From assembly GCF_900105395.1 (NCBI RefSeq), contig NZ_LT629775.1, positions 6,971,501 to 7,035,500 of the forward strand: DNA of 64,000 nucleotides. The letters run 5' to 3'. Below, in pieces: positions 43,351-55,185 of this stretch. Both the position numbers and the translations under genes were made by a program. The notes beneath the pieces are model-generated. The model did no database searches. It had not been told where the DNA came from and saw only the letters and a list, made by a program, of their open reading frames with translations. The DNA comes from Streptomyces sp. TLI_053 (GTDB taxonomy: Bacteria > Actinomycetota > Actinomycetes > Streptomycetales > Streptomycetaceae). How positions within the stretch are numbered: the first letter of the stretch is position 1; each line of letters opens with the position of its first letter.

Positions 43351-43524
43351 GCGGCCACCAGTTCTTTTCGGGCGATACAGGAGGTATCGGACGTCGAAGG
43401 GGAAGATCGCACTCTACCTGTGGGTCCGGGGGAGCGGAAAAACGTTCCTCCACCTACCGGATTCCCTGTGGATGCCCCTGGGATATTCGGCCGACACCTC
43501 GGCGGGCGGCTCCGGACGCCGGGC

Positions 43525-44289
43525 TCAGCCCGGCAGGACGAAGCCCGACTCGTAGGCCGCGATGACCGCCTGGGTGCGGTCCCGCGCGCCGAGCTTGGCG
43601 AGTACGCCGGCCACGTGCGTCTTGATCGTCTCCTGGCTGAGCACGAGCTTCGCGGCGATCTCCCCGTTGCTCAGGCCCGCCGCCATCAGTCGCAGCACCT
43701 GGCCCTCACGCTCGGTCAGCCGCTCGATCGGCGTTCGCCGCTCGATCGGCGTGCGACCCCGGCCCGGGGCCGCAGCCCGGCCGGGCGCCGGACGGGCGTC
43801 CCGCGCGGACGGCGCCCCGTACCGGAGGGCGAGATCGCGGACGGCGGCCGGGAACAGCAGCGAGTCGCCGCGCGCGATCAGCCGCACCGCCTGCACCATC
43901 TCCTCCGCCCGGGCCCGCTTCAGCAGGAAGCCGGCCGCCCCCGCCCGCAGCGCGTCGTACACGTGGTCGTCGTGCTCGAAGGTGGTGACCACCAGGATCC
44001 GGGGCGGCTCGGCCATCCCGCCGATCAGCTGCTCGGTGGCCCGGATGCCGTCGATCCCGGGCATCCGGACGTCCATCAGCACCACGTCCGGACGCTGTTC
44101 GCGCACCAGCGGCACCACCTCGGCGCCGTCGGCGGCCTCGCCGACCACGGTGAGGTCCGGTTCGGCGTCGATGACCACCCGCAGGCCCGTCCGCACCAGC
44201 CGCTCGTCGTCGGCGATCACCACCCGCACCGGGCCGGCGGCCCCCGCCGCCCCGCGGTCGACCCCTGCCGTGCTCCTCGGACCGTTCAC
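43525..44289 (-). CDS. LuxR-type two-component response regulator
   Basis: 254 aa from the GTG at 44289, overlapping the kinase stop by 4 bp. The receiver domain begins [13 protein letters not shown] and the phospho-acceptor Asp is in [13 protein letters not shown]. The C-terminal LuxR HTH is [25 protein letters not shown] and [11 protein letters not shown]. The linker between them has a tandem RTPIER duplication (positions about 43721-43755). Partner of the histidine kinase directly upstream. NarL-like regulators usually control export or stress genes; the membrane protein gene heading the operon is a candidate sensory or target partner. Confidence 0.95.
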   Translation of the reverse strand: MNGPRSTAGVDRGAAGAAGPVRVVIADDERLVRTGLRVVIDAEPDLTVVGEAADGAEVVPLVREQRPDVVLMDVRMPGIDGIRATEQLIGGMAEPPRILVVTTFEHDDHVYDALRAGAAGFLLKRARAEEMVQAVRLIARGDSLLFPAAVRDLALRYGAPSARDARPAPGRAAAPGRGRTPIERRTPIERLTEREGQVLRLMAAGLSNGEIAAKLVLSQETIKTHVAGVLAKLGARDRTQAVIAAYESGFVLPG

Positions 44290-45677
44290 CCTTGCTCTCC
44301 TCCCGTACCCACCGGCAGCCGGACGGCCAGCCGCCACATCGTTCCGTCGTCCGTCGGCCCGGCCGCGCAGTCGCCGTTCAGGGCCGCCGCGCGTTCGCCG
44401 ATCCCGCGCAGCCCGCGTCCGCCGCCGGGCCGGCCGGGCCGGAGCCGGTCGAGCGGATTGGTCAGCTCGATCCCCACCCATTCCTCGGCCAGCGAGACCC
44501 GCAGCCGGGCGGGTGCGGGCCCGGCGTGCCGCAGCACGTTGGTGAGGCCCTCCTGGACGATCCGGTACGCCTCGCGGGAGAACCCGGGCGGCAGCCGGTC
44601 CAGGCCCGGCGCCAGCTCGGCGTCCACCTGCACTCCCGTCCTGGCGAGTTGCCGCAACAGGTCGTCCAACCCGGCCAGGGTCGGTCCGGCCGTGCCGGCC
44701 TCGGCCCGCTCCTCCTCGCGGAGCAGCCCCAGTACCGCGTCCAGTTCGGCGACGGCGCCGCGTGCGGTCTCCTCGATGGCGGCCAGCGCCTCCGCCGCGA
44801 ACTCCGGGTCGGTGCGCAGCACCCGGGCGGCGGCGGAGGCCTGGATGCCGACGGCACTCAGCGCGTGGCCGACCGAGTCGTGCAGTTCGCGGGCCAGCCG
44901 GTTGCGCTGGGCGAGCACGGTGGCGCGCCGCTCGGCGGCGGCCAGGCGCTCGTCCGGGGTCGGGCCGAGCAGTACGGGCGCCCAGCGGGCCAGCAGGCCG
45001 CCGAGGCCGGCGCTGGTGCCGACGATCAGCGCGAGCAGGGCCAGGCCCAGCACCGGGCCGGGCAGTGGTCCCGGTACGCCGCTGTCCTCCCAGAACCGCG
45101 TCAACTCCTCGAAGCCGACCGGGCGGAGGATCAGCATCAGCGCGAACGGCGTGCCGGTCAGCGTCATTCCGCTGACGATGCCGCCGAACGCGAGGTGCAG
45201 CACGAACCAGCCGGCCGACCGCCGCCGGGCCGCCCAGGACCGGGCCGGACCGGTCACCACCTCGCCCGCCCGGGCGGGCGCGCAGAGCGCGAGTGCGGCC
45301 GCCCCCTCCAGGGCCCGTACGGTCGGCACCAGCGCGGTGGCGGCGGCCATCGGGAGCGAGGTGGCGAGGGCGGCGAAGTAGAGCAGGACCTGGAGCAGCG
45401 GCCCCTTGCGTGGGTCGAGCGAGCCCAGCAGGACGGTGGACAGCAGCCAGTACGGCATCAGCAGCGCACCGCCGAGCACCAGGTGCACCCACCGCAGCCG
45501 GGCCTGCCGGCCGAACAGGGCGCGCAGCGTGCGGCGGACGGGGCCCGCGGCCCGGTCGGTCTCCGTGCCCGTGTCCGTGCCCGTGCTGCCGGTGCCGGTG
45601 CCGGTGCCGGTGCCGGTGCTGTGCTCCGTGCCCGTGCTCGCGTCCGCCTGCCGGTCGGCCCCCGCCCCCGTGATCAT
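44286..45677 (-). CDS. NarL-type sensor histidine kinase
   Basis: 463 aa. A Thr/Gly/Asp low-complexity N-terminus (about 40 residues) precedes roughly five transmembrane segments ([53 protein letters not shown]). The HisKA_3 dimerisation domain holds [19 protein letters not shown], where the His is phosphorylated. The HATPase domain has [13 protein letters not shown] and [14 protein letters not shown]. Its start overlaps the upstream membrane gene by 4 bp and its end overlaps the regulator gene, so all three are tightly coupled. The signal is unknown. Confidence 0.95.
   Translation of the reverse strand: MITGAGADRQADASTGTEHSTGTGTGTGTGSTGTDTGTETDRAAGPVRRTLRALFGRQARLRWVHLVLGGALLMPYWLLSTVLLGSLDPRKGPLLQVLLYFAALATSLPMAAATALVPTVRALEGAAALALCAPARAGEVVTGPARSWAARRRSAGWFVLHLAFGGIVSGMTLTGTPFALMLILRPVGFEELTRFWEDSGVPGPLPGPVLGLALLALIVGTSAGLGGLLARWAPVLLGPTPDERLAAAERRATVLAQRNRLARELHDSVGHALSAVGIQASAAARVLRTDPEFAAEALAAIEETARGAVAELDAVLGLLREEERAEAGTAGPTLAGLDDLLRQLARTGVQVDAELAPGLDRLPPGFSREAYRIVQEGLTNVLRHAGPAPARLRVSLAEEWVGIELTNPLDRLRPGRPGGGRGLRGIGERAAALNGDCAAGPTDDGTMWRLAVRLPVGTGGEQG
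45589..45618. repeat. CCGGTG hexamer repeat
   Basis: Five perfect CCGGTG units, in frame, encode a Gly-Thr run in the disordered N-terminus of the histidine kinase. Confidence 0.7.
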
Positions 45678-46840
45678 TGCGCAGACTCTACGTCAGCCGT
45701 CCGGATCCGGCGCGGGACCGACGTAGCCCGCGCGGTGTCCGGGACGGCCCGCGCGGTGTCCGGGACGGCCCGTGCGATGGTGGGGGCGGCGCCGGCCGCG
45801 GACCGCTCGGCCAGGGCGATCGCGCCCACCGCCAGGACCAGCAGCCCGGTCACCACCTGGGCGGACTTCACCAGGGTCAGCAGGCCCGGCACCGCCCGCC
45901 GGGGATCGGGCGCCGCCGTGAACGTCCCGAACGCCACCAACTGCCAGGATCCCCAGCCGAACAGCGACCCGGCCGCCGTCCACAGCACGGCCAGCGGTCC
46001 GCGCAGCCGCCACCCCGGACGGCCCCGGAACACCAGCAGCAGCAGTGCCGCGCCGGCGGCCACCGCCATCAGGGCCGTCACCCCGTCCATCACCGCCACG
46101 CCCCGGCCGCGGTACTCCTGCCACTCCAGCGGCAGCCCGGTCGTCCCCCCGCAGGCCCAGTACACCCGGGCCGCCGCGACCCCGGCGGCGAGCGGGGCGG
46201 CGACGCAGGCGAAGGCCCGTTGGGTGGTGAGGGTAGGGGAGCGGGGGAGGTCGCCGATCCGGTCGTGGCGCAGCAGTCCGGCCCAGCGTTCCCGCGCGTA
46301 CAGCAGGAAGCCGGTGATCAGCGCCAGCCCCTGGACGGCGAACCCGCCGTACACCACCGGGAACACCCAGCCGCTCGGCCCGTCGTCGGTGCCGGGCGGC
46401 GCCTGGTCCGGGCCGAGCAGCAGGGTGGCGAGCAGGAACAGCGGCAGGGCGACCAGGAGGGTCCCGAGCAGTCCGGTCGCGACCCACATCGGGAAGGCCA
46501 CCAACCCGGCGGGAGCCCGGCGCCCCCAGGGCCGGACGAAGGAGAGGGCGAGCAGGACGGCGACGGTGTCCATGCCGAAGGTCAGCAGGTTGACGAGCCA
46601 CAGGTCGTCCATGGCGTCGCCGTCGCCGGCCCCGACCGGGTGGCCGGTGAGCCAGAGCAGCTTGAGGCCCAGATAGGGCACGGTCGCCGCGACGGCCACC
46701 GCGGACGCCACGGCCCTGGCCCGGCCGACCGGTGCGTCGGGGCGGTGTGCCGGGGCCGGTACGCCGTCCGGGGCCGGAGCGGGTGGCACGTCGGGTGTCG
46801 GGGTCGGGGCCGGTGCGCGGGTCGGGAGCATCGAGGTCAT
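45674..46840 (-). CDS. Multi-pass membrane protein of the two-component operon
   Basis: 388 aa from the ATG at 46840 ([10 protein letters not shown]). About nine hydrophobic segments after a Pro/Ala-rich N-terminus, for example [45 protein letters not shown] and [22 protein letters not shown]. No named family was recognised; it resembles membrane proteins of streptomycete two-component operons that may sense or transport an envelope signal. The final ATG/TGA overlap with the kinase gene shows it is co-translated. Divergent from the beta-oxidation operon. Confidence 0.8.
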   Translation of the reverse strand: MTSMLPTRAPAPTPTPDVPPAPAPDGVPAPAHRPDAPVGRARAVASAVAVAATVPYLGLKLLWLTGHPVGAGDGDAMDDLWLVNLLTFGMDTVAVLLALSFVRPWGRRAPAGLVAFPMWVATGLLGTLLVALPLFLLATLLLGPDQAPPGTDDGPSGWVFPVVYGGFAVQGLALITGFLLYARERWAGLLRHDRIGDLPRSPTLTTQRAFACVAAPLAAGVAAARVYWACGGTTGLPLEWQEYRGRGVAVMDGVTALMAVAAGAALLLLVFRGRPGWRLRGPLAVLWTAAGSLFGWGSWQLVAFGTFTAAPDPRRAVPGLLTLVKSAQVVTGLLVLAVGAIALAERSAAGAAPTIARAVPDTARAVPDTARATSVPRRIRTADVESAQ

Positions 46841-47037
46841 GTGTCCCACGGTCGCGCGGGTCGGGCGGCCCGCGCGTCCTCCGGAGACGGGATCCGCCTC
46901 CCCCGCCGGGGGGATCCGGGCGGACCGCCGCCGTCCCGGCGGGCGAGGGCCGGAGGTCTTGTTACCGGCGGGTCGCTTGCCTATCATCGCGAGTGTTACA
47001 GCTTTACTGTCAGACTTCGTCGATCCTCGGAGGGGCC

Positions 47038-48333
47038 GTGGCGCCCGTGGGTGGCAGCGGTGTGCACGGCGGCGGCGCGGGCGGGCCGCTGGCCGGGGTC
47101 CGGGTGGTCGAACTCGCCGGGATCGGCCCCGGACCGTTCGCCGCGATGCTGCTGGGCGACCTCGGCGCGGACGTGGTCCGGGTGGACCGCCCCGAGCCGT
47201 CGCCGCTCGGCATCGAGCCGGCGTACGACATCGCCAATCGCAACAAGCGTTCGGTGGTCGTCGACCTCAAGGCCCCCGAGGGGCCGGGGCAGGTGCTCGA
47301 CCTGGTGGCCCGGGCCGATCTGCTGATCGAGGGGTACCGGCCGGGGGTCGCCGAGCGCCTCGGGGTCGGGCCGGAAGCCTGCCTGGCCCGCAACCCGGCG
47401 CTGGTCTACGGGCGGATGACCGGCTGGGGGCAGCACGGGCCGCTGGCCGCCAGGGCCGGGCACGACATCGGGTACACGGCGGTGGCCGGCGTGCTCGGTC
47501 TGGTCGCCCCGACGGCGGCAGTCCCCGCGGACGGCTCCGCGGCAGTCCCCGCGGCAGTCCCTGCGGACGGCTCCGCGGCCGATCCCGACGGGCCGCCCGC
47601 CCTCCCCGCCAACCTGCTCGGCGACTACGCCGGCGGCTCGCTCTACCTGGTCGTCGGTCTGCTCGCGGCCCTCCACCACGCCCGCGCAACCGGCGCCGGT
47701 CAGGTGGTGGACGCGGCGATCGTCGACGGCGCCGCCCACCTCACCGCCGTCCTCCAGGGACTGCTGGCCGGCGGCAGCTGGCAGGACCGGCGCGGCGTCA
47801 ACCTCCTCGACGGCGGCGCGCCGTTCTACGCCGTCTACCCGGCCGCCGACGGCGGCCACCTCGCGGTCGGCGCGCTGGAGCCGCAGTTCTACGCCGAGTT
47901 CGCCCGGCTGCTGGAGCTCGGCCCGGACGCGCCCGGACAGTGGGACACCGCCCGCTGGCCCGAGCTGCGGGCCCGGATCGCGACGCGCTTCGCCGGCCGT
48001 ACCCGCGCCGAATGGGAGCTCGTCTTCGCCGGGTCGGACGCCTGCGTGGAGCCCGTACTGACGATGCGTCAATCCCATGCGCACGAGCACCTGGTGAGCC
48101 GGGGGACGTACGTCGAGGTGGCCGGCGTCGTCCAGCCGGCCCCCGCACCGAGGTTCTCCGCCACCCCCGGCGCGCTGCGCCGCCCGCCGGCCCGGCCGGG
48201 AGCCGACACCGCCGAGGTCGCCCGCGACTGGGGCGCGCCCTCGCTCGCGGCCGGGGCGGCCGGGCCCGTCGAGCCTGCCGAGCCGGCCGGCCCCGCCGCC
48301 CCCGCCCGCACCCCCGCGCCGCCGACCGCCTGA
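47038..48333 (+). CDS. CaiB/BaiF CoA-transferase (alpha-methylacyl-CoA racemase type)
   Basis: 431 aa. GTG at 47038 has GGAGGGG only 2 nt before it; an in-frame GTG at 47047 has better spacing. Motifs: [67 protein letters not shown], and [15 protein letters not shown]. The AGHDI segment with its His-Asp pair is seen in racemases of this class. An Ala/Pro repeat insert lies at about residues 162-185, encoded by a duplicated stretch. First gene of the operon; it would activate or epimerise a 2-methyl or other acyl-CoA for beta-oxidation. Confidence 0.88.
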   Translation: MAPVGGSGVHGGGAGGPLAGVRVVELAGIGPGPFAAMLLGDLGADVVRVDRPEPSPLGIEPAYDIANRNKRSVVVDLKAPEGPGQVLDLVARADLLIEGYRPGVAERLGVGPEACLARNPALVYGRMTGWGQHGPLAARAGHDIGYTAVAGVLGLVAPTAAVPADGSAAVPAAVPADGSAADPDGPPALPANLLGDYAGGSLYLVVGLLAALHHARATGAGQVVDAAIVDGAAHLTAVLQGLLAGGSWQDRRGVNLLDGGAPFYAVYPAADGGHLAVGALEPQFYAEFARLLELGPDAPGQWDTARWPELRARIATRFAGRTRAEWELVFAGSDACVEPVLTMRQSHAHEHLVSRGTYVEVAGVVQPAPAPRFSATPGALRRPPARPGADTAEVARDWGAPSLAAGAAGPVEPAEPAGPAAPARTPAPPTA

Positions 48334-48360
48334 ACCCGACACCCTCCCAAGGAGTTTGCC

Positions 48361-49503
<1,143 letters not shown>

Positions 49504-49637
49504 ACCCCGCACGGCCCGGCCCCGGCCCCGGCCCCGGCCGCCACGCCGACGCACCCAGCACCCGGCAACCCGTACGCAGAGCACCCCGTACCCCGAGCAC
49601 CCCGCACCCCGCACCCCGCCCCGAAAGGCTGCCCACC

Positions 49638-50852
49638 GTGACCACCGAAGCGTACGTCTACGACGCGATCCGCACCCCGCGCGGCCGGGGCAAGGCCACC
49701 GGCTCGCTGCACGGCACCAAGCCGATCGACCTGGTCGTCGGCCTGATCCACGAGATCCGCCGCCGCTTCCCCGGGCTGGACCCGGCGGCGATCGACGACA
49801 TCGTGCTCGGGGTGGTCAGCCCCGTCGGCGACCAGGGCTCCGACATCGCCCGGATCGCCGCCGTCGCGGCCGGACTGCCCGACACGGTGGCCGGCGTCCA
49901 GGAGAACCGCTTCTGCGCCTCCGGTCTGGAAGCCGTCAACATGGCCGCCGCCAAGGTCCGTTCCGGCTGGGAGGACCTGATCCTGGCCGGCGGCGTCGAG
50001 TCGATGTCCCGGGTGAAGATGGCCTCCGACGGCGGCGCCTGGTTCGCCGACCCGATGACCGCCTACGAGACCAACTTCGCCCCCCAGGGCATCGGCGCCG
50101 ACCTGATCGCCACCATCGAGGGCTTCTCCCGCACCGACGTCGACGCCTTCGCCGCCGAGTCCCAGGCCCGCGCGGCCAAGGCCCAGGCCGACGGGCTGTT
50201 CGACCGCTCGGTGGTCCCGGTCCGCGACCGCAACGGCCTGGTCGTCCTGGAACGGGACGAGTTCATCCGCCCCGGCACCACCGTCGAGACCCTGGCCGGG
50301 CTCAAGCCCTCGTTCGCCGCGATCGGCGAGGCCGGCGGGTTCGACGCCGTCGCCCTGCAGAAGTACCACTGGGTGGAGGCCATCGACCACGTCCACCACG
50401 CCGGCAACTCCTCCGGCATCGTGGACGGCGCCGCCCTGGTCGCCATCGGCAGCCGCGAGATCGGCGAGCGCTACGGACTGCGGCCGCGCGCCCGGATCGT
50501 CTCCGCCGCCGTCTCCGGCTCCGAGCCGACCATCATGCTCACCGGCCCCGCCCCCGCCACCCGCAAGGCGCTCGCCAAGGCCGGACTGACCGCCGCCGAC
50601 ATCGACCTGGTCGAGATCAACGAGGCGTTCGCCGCCGTCGCGCTGCGCTTCGTCCGGGAGATGGGCTTCTCCCCGGACCAGGTGAACGTCAACGGCGGCG
50701 CGATCGCCCTCGGCCACCCGCTGGGCGCCACCGGGGCGATGCTCATCGGCACCCTGATCGACGAACTGGAGCGGCGCGACCTCCGCTACGGCCTGGCCAC
50801 CCTCTGCGTGGGCGGCGGCATGGGCATCGCCACCGTCGTCGAGCGCGTCTGA
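49638..50852 (+). CDS. Acetyl-CoA C-acyltransferase (thiolase)
   Basis: 404 aa from GTG at 49638. Thiolase motifs: [17 protein letters not shown] with nucleophile Cys, [30 protein letters not shown] with the catalytic His, and [12 protein letters not shown] with the second Cys. Cleaves 3-ketoacyl-CoA in beta-oxidation. The 134-bp space before it is very C-rich with CCCCG and GCACCC repeats. It is followed after 54 bp by the FadB-like gene. The pair forms a complete trifunctional set. Confidence 0.95.
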   Translation: MTTEAYVYDAIRTPRGRGKATGSLHGTKPIDLVVGLIHEIRRRFPGLDPAAIDDIVLGVVSPVGDQGSDIARIAAVAAGLPDTVAGVQENRFCASGLEAVNMAAAKVRSGWEDLILAGGVESMSRVKMASDGGAWFADPMTAYETNFAPQGIGADLIATIEGFSRTDVDAFAAESQARAAKAQADGLFDRSVVPVRDRNGLVVLERDEFIRPGTTVETLAGLKPSFAAIGEAGGFDAVALQKYHWVEAIDHVHHAGNSSGIVDGAALVAIGSREIGERYGLRPRARIVSAAVSGSEPTIMLTGPAPATRKALAKAGLTAADIDLVEINEAFAAVALRFVREMGFSPDQVNVNGGAIALGHPLGATGAMLIGTLIDELERRDLRYGLATLCVGGGMGIATVVERV

Positions 50853-50906
50853 CCCGCGCCCCCGAGACCTCCTCCCCTTCCGGCCCCATCAGGAGACCAG
50901 AACCCC

Positions 50907-53093
50907 ATGAGCGACACCGGCGACACCACCACCATCCGCTGGGAGCAGGACGAGGACGGCGTGGTCACCCTCGTCCTCGACGACCCCGACCAGTCCGTCA
51001 ACACCATGAACGAGGCGTTCACCGCCGACTTCGAGACCGTCGTCGCCCGGCTGGCCGGCCTCGGCGCCGCCGGCGGGCTGCGCGGCGTGGTGATCACCTC
51101 CGCCAAGAAGACCTTCTTCGCCGGCGGCGACCTGAGGATGCTCTCCGCCGCCCGCCCGGAGGACGCCGCCGCCGTCTTCGAGAAGTCGATGCGGATCAAG
51201 CGCGCCCTGCGCACCCTGGAGACGCTCGGCCTGCCGGTCGTCGCCGCGATCAACGGCAGTGCGCTCGGCGGCGGCCTGGAACTCGCCCTCGCCTGCCACC
51301 ACCGGATCGCGCTCGACACCCCGGCCAGCCGGATCGGCCTGCCCGAGGTCACCCTCGGTCTGCTGCCCGGCGGCGGCGGCATCGTCCGCACGGTGCGGCT
51401 GTTCGGCATCACCGACGCCCTGCTCAAGTTCCTGCTGCAGGGCCGCCAGTACCGGCCGGCGCAGGCCCTCCAGCACGGTCTGGTGCACGAACTCGTCTCC
51501 ACCCCGGAGGAGCTGGCCGAGCGGGCGCGGGCCTGGATCGAGGCGAACCCGGCTCCCGTCCAACCCTGGGACGTCAAGGGCTACAAGATCCCCGGCGGCA
51601 CCCCGAGCACCCCGGCCTTCGCCGCCAACCTGCCCGCCTTCCCCGCCAACCTGCGCAAGCAGCTGGCCGGCGCCCCCTACCCGGCGCCGCGCAACGTGCT
51701 CGCGGCGGCCGTGGAGAGCGCCCAGGTGGACGTCGACACGGCGATGGCGATCGAGGCCCGCTACTTCACCGAGCTGGCCTGCGGGCAGACCAGCAAGAAC
51801 ATGATCCAGGCGCTCTTCTTCGACCTCCAGGCGGTCAACTCCGGTGCCGGGCGTCCGGCTTCGGTGGAGAAGCGGACGGTCCGCCGGGTCGCCGTGCTCG
51901 GTGCCGGGATGATGGGCGCCGGTATCGCGTACACCTGTGCCGAGGCCGGCATCGAGGTGCTGCTCAAGGACGTCACGGTCGAGGCCGCCGAGCGCGGGAA
52001 GGCCTACTCCGAGGGCCTGCTGGCGAAGGCGGTGGCCCGCGGCCGGCGCACCGGGGCTCAGCGCGACGAGGTGCTCGCGCGGATCACCCCCACCGCCGAC
52101 GCCGCCGATCTGGCCGGCTGCGACGCGGTGATCGAGGCGGTCTTCGAGAACCCGGAGCTCAAGCACAAGGTGTTCCAGGAGGTCGAGGGCGTCGTCGCAC
52201 CCGACGCGCTGCTCTGCTCCAACACCTCCACCCTGCCGATCGGCCTGCTCGCCGAGGGTGTGCAGCGCACCGCCGACTTCATCGGGCTGCACTTCTTCTC
52301 GCCGGTCGACAGGATGCGGCTGGTGGAGATCGTCCGCGGCCCGCAGACCGGGGACGAGGCGCTGGCCCGCGCCTTCGACCTGGTCCGGCAGATCGGCCGG
52401 ACCCCGATCGTGGTGAACGACTCGCGCGGCTTCTTCACCTCGCGGGTGATCGGCCAGTTCATCAACGAGGGCGTGGCCATGATCGGCGAGGGGGTCGAGC
52501 CGGCCAGTGTGGAGCAGGCCGCCGCCCAGGCCGGCTACCCGGCCAAGGTGCTCTCGCTGCTCGACGAGCTGACCCTCACCCTGCCGCGCCGGATCCGCGA
52601 CGAGTACCGGCGCGCCGTCGAGGCGGCCGGCGGCGAGTGGACCGCCCACCCGGCGGACGCGGTGGTGGACCGGATGGTCGACGAGTTCGGCCGCCCCGGC
52701 CGCAGCGGCGGCGCCGGTTTCTACGACTACGACGAGAGCGGCGCCCGGGGCCGGCTCTGGCCCGGCCTGCGCGAGCACTTCACCCGCGCGGACGTGGACG
52801 TCCCGTTCGAGGACCTCAAGGAGCGGATGCTCTTCAGCGAGGCCCTGGACTCCGTCCGCTGCCTGGAGGAGGGCGTGCTCACCTCCGTGGCGGACGCCAA
52901 CGTCGGTTCCATTCTCGGCATCGGCTTCCCGGCCTGGACCGGCGGTGTGCTCCAGTACATCAACGGCTACCCGGGCGGCCCGGCCGGTTTCGCGGAGCGC
53001 GCCCGCGAACTCGCCGCCGCGTACGGGGAGCGGTTCGCGCCGCCCGCGCTGCTGGAGCGGATCGCCGCCGAGGGGCGTACCTTCACCGACTGA
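50907..53093 (+). CDS. FadB/FadJ-type enoyl-CoA hydratase / 3-hydroxyacyl-CoA dehydrogenase
   Basis: 728 aa. Crotonase domain (residues 10-200): FFAGGDLRML and NGSALGGGLELALACHHRI oxyanion elements, and GLPEVTLGLLPGGGG with the catalytic Glu. The dehydrogenase part starts near residue 325 with VAVLGAGMMGAGIA, SNTSTLPI, and LHFFSPVDRMRLVEIV with the catalytic His. The C-terminal helical domain ends with GIGFPAWTGGVLQYIN. Performs hydration and NAD-linked oxidation, feeding the thiolase. Last gene of the operon; ends 12 bp before the convergent MerR gene. Confidence 0.95.
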   Translation: MSDTGDTTTIRWEQDEDGVVTLVLDDPDQSVNTMNEAFTADFETVVARLAGLGAAGGLRGVVITSAKKTFFAGGDLRMLSAARPEDAAAVFEKSMRIKRALRTLETLGLPVVAAINGSALGGGLELALACHHRIALDTPASRIGLPEVTLGLLPGGGGIVRTVRLFGITDALLKFLLQGRQYRPAQALQHGLVHELVSTPEELAERARAWIEANPAPVQPWDVKGYKIPGGTPSTPAFAANLPAFPANLRKQLAGAPYPAPRNVLAAAVESAQVDVDTAMAIEARYFTELACGQTSKNMIQALFFDLQAVNSGAGRPASVEKRTVRRVAVLGAGMMGAGIAYTCAEAGIEVLLKDVTVEAAERGKAYSEGLLAKAVARGRRTGAQRDEVLARITPTADAADLAGCDAVIEAVFENPELKHKVFQEVEGVVAPDALLCSNTSTLPIGLLAEGVQRTADFIGLHFFSPVDRMRLVEIVRGPQTGDEALARAFDLVRQIGRTPIVVNDSRGFFTSRVIGQFINEGVAMIGEGVEPASVEQAAAQAGYPAKVLSLLDELTLTLPRRIRDEYRRAVEAAGGEWTAHPADAVVDRMVDEFGRPGRSGGAGFYDYDESGARGRLWPGLREHFTRADVDVPFEDLKERMLFSEALDSVRCLEEGVLTSVADANVGSILGIGFPAWTGGVLQYINGYPGGPAGFAERARELAAAYGERFAPPALLERIAAEGRTFTD

Positions 53094-53105
53094 CCAGGCC
53101 CGTCG

Positions 53106-53840
53106 TCACCCGGGCGGGGCGGCCCGCCGCTCCTCGGCGGCCGCCTCGCCCAGTTCCTCCCGCAGCGACTTCTGGAACGCCGTCACCAGCGCCTGCGCCA
53201 CCATCGGCTGGATGTGGTCGGTGAGCGCCTTCATCCGCTCCACGTCGTCGGGCTCCGGTTCGCTCTCCCGGTACGGCCGCCAGACCGTCTCCCGGAACAG
53301 CCGGTGCAGCTCCCGCGCGGTGGCCCGGCTGTGCTCCACCACGACGGCGCGTGCCGCGAGCAGCGTCTCCAGCGGGATCGGCACGTCCAGGATCCGCACC
53401 CCGAGCGGCAGCAGTCCCTGGTCCACCCGGAACACCTCCGGGTCCGCGGTGCGCTCCAGCGCGCCCATCGCGGCCAGCCGGTCCAGCTGCTCCTCCGAGA
53501 GCCGCCGCCCGGCCCGCCGCTCGACCTCCTCGCGCCCCGCCTGCTCCGGCGTCTCCGGCGTCCAGGAGGCCACCAGCGCCCGGTGGATCGCCAGGTCCAG
53601 CGGGGTGGGGTCCTGCGGCAGCCGGGCCAGGTACCGCTCGATCGCGGCCAGGGTCAGCCCCTGCCGCTGCAACTCCTCGATCAGCCCCAGCCGGTCCAGG
53701 TGCTCGGCCCCGTACCACCCCACCCGCCGGGCCCCGAGCACCGGCGGCGGCAGCAGCCCCTTCGTCCCGTAGAACCGCACCGTCCGCACCGTGACCCCGG
53801 CCCGCGCCGCCAACTCGTCCACCGTCAGCCGCACCTCCAC
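53106..53840 (-). CDS. MerR-family regulator
   Basis: 244 aa from a GTG at 53840 (MEVRLTVDELAARAG); a GTG two codons later is also possible. The winged HTH is TVDELAARAGVTVRTVRFYGTKGLLPPP and GARRVGWYGAEHLDRLGLIEELQRQGLTL. A long effector domain (residues 85-244) has no metal-binding Cys motif, so an organic ligand such as an acyl-CoA is likely. It is convergent with the beta-oxidation operon and may control it. Its promoter holds two direct repeats, TGTGACACCA, 14 bp apart. Confidence 0.9.
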   Translation of the reverse strand: MEVRLTVDELAARAGVTVRTVRFYGTKGLLPPPVLGARRVGWYGAEHLDRLGLIEELQRQGLTLAAIERYLARLPQDPTPLDLAIHRALVASWTPETPEQAGREEVERRAGRRLSEEQLDRLAAMGALERTADPEVFRVDQGLLPLGVRILDVPIPLETLLAARAVVVEHSRATARELHRLFRETVWRPYRESEPEPDDVERMKALTDHIQPMVAQALVTAFQKSLREELGEAAAEERRAAPPG

Positions 53841-53869
53841 CCCCGCCTCCCGTCTCGTAGCACCATCAC

Positions 53870-53893
53870 TGTGACACCACAAGTGTGACACCA
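53870..53893. promoter_or_regulatory. Direct repeats in the MerR promoter
   Basis: TGTGACACCA occurs at 53870-53879 and 53884-53893, 30 bp upstream of the MerR start. The palindrome TCAC-T-GTGA (53867-53875) overlaps the first copy. A loosely similar GTGTTACA...ACTGTC lies at 46993-47011 upstream of the beta-oxidation operon. Probably an autoregulatory operator. Confidence 0.4.
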
Positions 53894-53996
53894 CTGTCCC
53901 ACCCGGTCCACGCCCACGGACGCGACCGGGCCCGCGCTCCGACGGCGGAGCGCGGGCCCGGGGGGCGTCCTGCACCGGGGGCGGGGCTGCCCGGCC

Positions 53997-55052
53997 TCAG
54001 GCGGCGAGGTCGGGGTGGTGGCGGCGGGTGACTTCGGGGTGGGCGCGGGTGTAGCCCTTCCACTCGTTGAAGCCGAAGTCGGCGTAGAGGGGGTTGGCCG
54101 GGTCCTGGGTGGCGCCGGGGGCGTGGTGGGCGAGCGGGAAGTCCAGCGGCTCGATGTGGGCGTCGAGGCGCGGGTTGTAGAAGAACGGGACGGAGTAGCG
54201 CTCGCGGGCGCCGGGCGGGCTGACCACGCGGTGGCTGGTGGCCTTCAGGTAGCCGTCGGTGGCGACCTCCAGCAGTTCGCCGAGGTTGACCACGAACGCG
54301 CCCGGCATCGGCGGGACGTCCAGGAAGGAGCCGTCGGCGCGCTGCACCTGGAGGCCGGCCACGGTGTCCTGGAGTAGCAGGGTGATGAAGCCGTAGTCCT
54401 TGTGGGCGCCGACGCCCTGGCCGGCGCCGTCCGGGGCGGTTCCCGGGTAGCGGACCAGCTTGAGCCGCAGGTGCGGGTGGCCGGCGAAGGCGTAGTCGTA
54501 GAAGTCCGGCCGGGCGCCGATCGCGGTGAGGAGTTCGTGCAGCAGCGTGCGGGCGACGGTGCCGAGCCGGTCGATCCAGGTCAGGGCGGCGTCGCGGAGT
54601 TCCGGCAGGGCGGTGGGCCACTGGTTGGGGCCCTCCAGCCACCAGTAGGCGGGTTCGCCCGGGGCGGGGACGTGCGGGGGCAGTTCGGCACCGATGTCCA
54701 GCTGGTCGCGCCAGTCCTGGCTGCCGCCGGTGCGCTCGTCGCCGGTGCGGGTGTAGCCGCGGTAGTGCGGCGAGTTGAGGTTGGCGACGGCGAGGCGGTC
54801 GGCCTCGGGGAGGGTGAAGAAGGCCCGCATGGCGTCGGTGAGGGCGTCCGTCTCGGCCGGGGTGACCCCGTGGCCGACGAGCTGGAAGAAGCCGACGCCG
54901 GTGGCGGCGGCCCGGAGCGCGTCGTGCAGCCGGGTGCGGTCCGCCGGGCTGCCGTGGGCGAGCGAGAGGTCGATCACCGGGAGGGCGTCCTCAGTGGTCG
55001 GGAGGGTGGCCGAGGGGGTGGTGGTGGGGTGCTGCTGCGACATGGATGACAT
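53997..55052 (-). CDS. 2-oxoglutarate/Fe(II) oxygenase, isopenicillin-N-synthase-like
   Basis: 351 aa from ATG 55052 (or the ATG at 55043). N-terminal DIOX_N domain: PVIDLSLAHG and GFFQLVGHGV. The C-terminal jelly-roll carries the iron ligands H-x-D in GAHKDYGFITLL and the distal His in KATSHRVVSP, then RYSVPFFYNP with the Arg-x-Ser that binds 2-oxoglutarate. Such enzymes hydroxylate or desaturate small molecules; substrate unknown. A short leader ORF precedes it by 133 bp, suggesting translation-linked control. Confidence 0.92.
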   Translation of the reverse strand: MSSMSQQHPTTTPSATLPTTEDALPVIDLSLAHGSPADRTRLHDALRAAATGVGFFQLVGHGVTPAETDALTDAMRAFFTLPEADRLAVANLNSPHYRGYTRTGDERTGGSQDWRDQLDIGAELPPHVPAPGEPAYWWLEGPNQWPTALPELRDAALTWIDRLGTVARTLLHELLTAIGARPDFYDYAFAGHPHLRLKLVRYPGTAPDGAGQGVGAHKDYGFITLLLQDTVAGLQVQRADGSFLDVPPMPGAFVVNLGELLEVATDGYLKATSHRVVSPPGARERYSVPFFYNPRLDAHIEPLDFPLAHHAPGATQDPANPLYADFGFNEWKGYTRAHPEVTRRHHPDLAA

Positions 55053-55145
55053 CCGCTGGGTCTCGTCCCGGCCGGCTCCGGTGGTGACCGGGAACGCCGG
55101 GGACGCGCCTGGTGCGGCGGGTGTGCCCGGGGCCGGGGAGGGGGA

Positions 55146-55165
55146 CGCGGCCGGTCGGGGCCGCG
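55146..55165 (-). terminator. Hairpin after the leader ORF
   Basis: CGCGGCC-GGTCGG-GGCCGCG forms 7 perfect base pairs with a 6-nt loop, 20 bp beyond the leader stop at 55186 on the minus strand. It is well placed to act as an attenuator between leader and oxygenase gene. Confidence 0.4.
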
Positions 55166-55185
55166 CTGAGGGTGGGGTGCGAGGT

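Noticed and set aside
53841-53975. N-terminal extension of the MerR protein
   Set aside because: The open frame continues upstream but crosses the promoter repeats and encodes Arg/Pro-rich sequence; MerR HTHs start right after their initiator.
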